Shown piece after piece: positions 4,889 through 6,729 of a stretch of DNA of 6,729 nt (position 1 is its first letter; every line of letters starts with the position of its first letter). The notes under the pieces were generated by a model, which saw nothing but the letters and a program-made list of their open reading frames with translations, was not told the origin of the DNA and did no database searches. This DNA comes from G039029935 sp039029935 (GTDB lineage: Bacteria > Chloroflexota > Anaerolineae > Caldilineales > Caldilineaceae): NCBI GenBank assembly GCA_039029935.1, contig JBCCFC010000760.1, positions 1 to 6,729 on the forward strand. Reading direction: 5' to 3'. The translations under genes and the position numbers were made by a program.

Positions 4889-6313
4889 ATGAGCGAAACA
4901 GAAAAGGTGTACACAACCGAGAAATCCCAACCCAAAATACACTACGATTATGATGTCATCGTCATTGGCAGCGGACCGGGTGGCGAGGGGGCGGCTATGA
5001 AATGTGCCAAGGGTGGCAAATCGGTTGCTGTTGTGGATGATTATAAAGAAGTCGGTGGGAACTGTACCCATCGGGCGACGATTCCCAGCAAGGCTTTGCG
5101 TCATGCTGTCCAACAATTGTCACAGGTGCGCAGTTATCACAGCGTAGACTACCAGACGTTGCTCCAGACAGCGGGGTCAATTATCAGCAAACAGGTTGAT
5201 ATGCGCACAGGGTTTTATGCACGTAACCAAACCGAAGTAATTCATGGACGTGCCTCTTTTTTGGATGCGCATACGATTGAAATTGCCTTGAAAGATGAGG
5301 GCCGACAACGGCTAACAGCAAAGTCTTTTATTATTGCAACGGGGGCCAGACCCTATCACCCTGATGATATCGACTTTCACCATCCACGTATTGTCGATAG
5401 TGACACCGTGTTGCAGTTGGATCATACACCAAGATCAGTGACTATCTACGGGGCTGGTGTCTTAGGCTGTGAGTATGCGTCCATCTTCCGGGCCATGCGT
5501 ATCAAGGTCAATCTGATTAACAATCGAGATCGGGTGCTGACATTTTTGGATGATGAAATTGTCGATGCATTAGGCTATCACCTTCGAGAAAATGGCGTGT
5601 TAATCCGTAACAATGAAGAGTATAGCAAGGTGGAAGCAGATGACAACGGTGTCAGTCTACATCTAAACTCTAGCAAAGTCATTCGTAGCGAGATACTGCT
5701 CTGGTCACAGGGGCGTACGGGCAATTCGGACAACATGGGGCTAGACGCACTGGGGATTGAACGCAATAGTCGCGGGAACATTGTTGTTAATAAAAATTAT
5801 CAATCGACACAAAAACACATCTATGCGGTTGGGGATGTCGTTGGCTACCCTAGTTTAGCAAGCGCAGCCTATGATCAAGGTCGGTTTGCGGCCAGCCACC
5901 TGCTCAAAGAAAAAAACACGGGTCAGCTTGTACAGCAGATACCGACGGGGATTTACACCATTCCCGAAATTAGCTCTGTGGGTTGTACAGAAGAGGAACT
6001 TACCGATAAAAAAGTACCCTACGAGGTTGGGCATTCCTTCTTCCGTAATTTGGCACGTGCGCAGATCACTGGTGAAACAACAGGGATGCTCAAGATTCTC
6101 TTTCACCGCGAAACCTTGGAAATTCTTGGTATCCACTGTTTTGGCGCGCAGGCGTCGGAGATTGTACATATTGGTCAAGCCATTATGACACAAAAGGGAG
6201 AGGCTAACTCGTTGATGTACTTTATCAACACAACATTCAACTATCCGACGATGGCTGAGGCGTATCGGGTGGCGGCATTGAACGGGTTGAATCGAGTTCA
6301 ATGGATCATATAG
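4889..6313 (+). CDS. sthA: Soluble pyridine nucleotide transhydrogenase (NAD(P)+ transhydrogenase, Si-specific)
   Basis: A 474-residue flavoprotein matching the E. coli SthA pattern almost end to end. It is predicted to transfer hydride between NADPH and NAD+ in the cytoplasm, usually reoxidising excess NADPH. The order is an N-terminal FAD fold (VIGSGPGGEGAA at 25-36), GGNCTHRATIPSKALRH at 56-72, an NAD(P) fold (IYGAGVLGCEYAS at 186-198), the second FAD motif YAVGDVVG at 312-319, and a C-terminal dimer domain with IPTGIYTIPEISSVG (351-365) and FNYPTMAEAYRVAALNGLNR (450-469). Relative to lipoamide dehydrogenase, the second redox cysteine is replaced by T64 and the C-terminal catalytic histidine by tyrosine (NYPT), so there is no active disulfide. 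This distinguishes SthA from dihydrolipoamide dehydrogenase or glutathione reductase. About 18 extra polar residues precede the FAD strand. It appears to be a single-gene transcript. Confidence 0.97.
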   Translation: MSETEKVYTTEKSQPKIHYDYDVIVIGSGPGGEGAAMKCAKGGKSVAVVDDYKEVGGNCTHRATIPSKALRHAVQQLSQVRSYHSVDYQTLLQTAGSIISKQVDMRTGFYARNQTEVIHGRASFLDAHTIEIALKDEGRQRLTAKSFIIATGARPYHPDDIDFHHPRIVDSDTVLQLDHTPRSVTIYGAGVLGCEYASIFRAMRIKVNLINNRDRVLTFLDDEIVDALGYHLRENGVLIRNNEEYSKVEADDNGVSLHLNSSKVIRSEILLWSQGRTGNSDNMGLDALGIERNSRGNIVVNKNYQSTQKHIYAVGDVVGYPSLASAAYDQGRFAASHLLKEKNTGQLVQQIPTGIYTIPEISSVGCTEEELTDKKVPYEVGHSFFRNLARAQITGETTGMLKILFHRETLEILGIHCFGAQASEIVHIGQAIMTQKGEANSLMYFINTTFNYPTMAEAYRVAALNGLNRVQWII

Positions 6314-6672
6314 ATGTGGATTCCGTTTCGGATTGTAGGAGCATGAGGTAGCGTGATGCTCCTACTGGGCAATTTATTAAGCAAACCTTATGACTGCATT
6401 AATTTTTTCCTGATAAACAATACCTAAAAGATTAATTTTATGTTAGAATGGAAACTTGATACTATAAAAGATTCCAAGAAATTAAGAATATTGTATAGAG
6501 TGTGAGCGTTTATACTAGGAATATAGATGAATTTTATGCGACTGTAGAGCAGACTGACGCTATTGCTCAAAAATAAGGATGAAAAATAACTTTTTTTCTA
6601 ACACTTCTATCTATCTTAGATGAGATTGTCCTACAAATAACCACAATCCTGACAAGATTGACAGGTTTCTGG
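6314..6672. other. AT-rich intergenic region after sthA
   Basis: Apart from the hairpin at 6335-6365, this 359-base stretch is clearly more AT-rich than the rest of the window and has no convincing gene. The longest possible peptides are very short (21 residues from 6440, 14 from 6579). A phrase at 6646-6666 (ATCCTGACAAGATTGACAGGT) has inverted CCTG/CAGG ends and may be a degenerate intergenic repeat. The region probably holds control signals for the gene beginning at the right edge. Confidence 0.55.
6335..6365 (+). terminator. Hairpin after sthA, candidate terminator or repeat element
   Basis: GTAGGAGCAT (6335-6344) and ATGCTCCTAC (6356-6365) form a perfect 10-bp stem with an 11-base loop, 21 bases after the sthA stop codon. 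No continuous T run follows, only GGGCAATTTATT, so it is not a textbook intrinsic terminator. Its GATTGTAGG edge resembles the element at 1296-1346, so it may belong to a dispersed hairpin family that also serves to end or protect the transcript. Confidence 0.5.
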
Positions 6673-6729
6673 ATGATTCAAAGCATGGAACCGCAAGAGA
6701 TTACTCAGGCGTTTTTTATTGGAAGTACG
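6673..6729 (+). CDS. Possible 5' end of a gene continuing past the window
   Basis: From the ATG at 6673 a frame stays open for 19 codons to the window edge, reading MIQSMEPQEITQAFFIGST. A second ATG at 6685 is an equally likely start. The frame is open back to a TGA at 6580-6582, so the exact start is uncertain, and no strong ribosome site is present. Base composition rises to gene-like values here after the AT-rich stretch. The ending FIGST could precede a P-loop, but too little is visible to name a family. Confidence 0.35.
   Translation, partial: MIQSMEPQEITQAFFIGST

Noticed and set aside
6440..6505. 21-residue frame starting MLEWKLDT in the AT-rich region
   Set aside because: It has no ribosome site and sits in AT-rich DNA where short frames arise by chance.
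1170..6524. Near-repeat ATACTARGAATAT at 1170-1182 and 6512-6524
   Set aside because: There is one mismatch in 13 AT-rich bases, only two copies, and no consistent placement relative to promoters. It was not kept as a motif.

Overview
The window holds seven supportable genes plus a probable partial one at its right edge. It reads as bacterial chromosome of roughly balanced base composition. A member of phylum Chloroflexota is my best guess. The reasons are a mevalonate-pathway decarboxylase in a bacterium, a Soj-like ParA next to a small ribbon-helix-helix-like protein, and intergenic spaces full of short inverted repeats of the GTAGG...CCTAC and GGTTGAAAGG kinds. That assignment is inference from remembered patterns, not a proven placement.

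Layout. (1) Bases 1-132 carry a short hairpin and a plausible promoter and ribosome site for a PLP-dependent threonine/serine dehydratase or serine racemase-like enzyme (133-1077, +). (2) Bases 1078-1418 are non-coding, with a promoter-like site, an 11-bp tandem repeat and a hairpin element. (3) A two-gene + strand unit follows: an unrecognised acidic 100-residue protein (1419-1721) and, one base later, a diphosphomevalonate/phosphomevalonate decarboxylase (1723-2745) for isopentenyl diphosphate synthesis. (4) A long inverted repeat separates this unit from a convergent - strand operon and overlaps the last codons of both flanking genes. (5) The - strand operon, in transcription order, encodes a membrane-anchored helix-hairpin-helix protein (4514-3948), a Soj-type ParA ATPase (3919-3164) and a small RHH-like protein (3146-2883). 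(6) A 374-base divergent intergenic region contains a perfect 22-bp inverted repeat. (7) sthA, soluble pyridine nucleotide transhydrogenase (4889-6313, +), ends in a hairpin. (8) A markedly AT-rich stretch leads to a possible gene start at 6673 that runs off the window.

How the genes relate. The metabolic genes (amino-acid deamination/racemisation, isoprenoid synthesis, NADPH/NADH balancing) look like ordinary housekeeping functions with no evident common pathway. The most interesting part is the ParA operon. It pairs a DNA-surfing type ATPase with a candidate DNA-binding RHH partner and a membrane-anchored HhH protein, and no ParB is present. This could be a DNA- or cargo-positioning system tethered to the membrane, but that function is inferred from domain types and gene order only.
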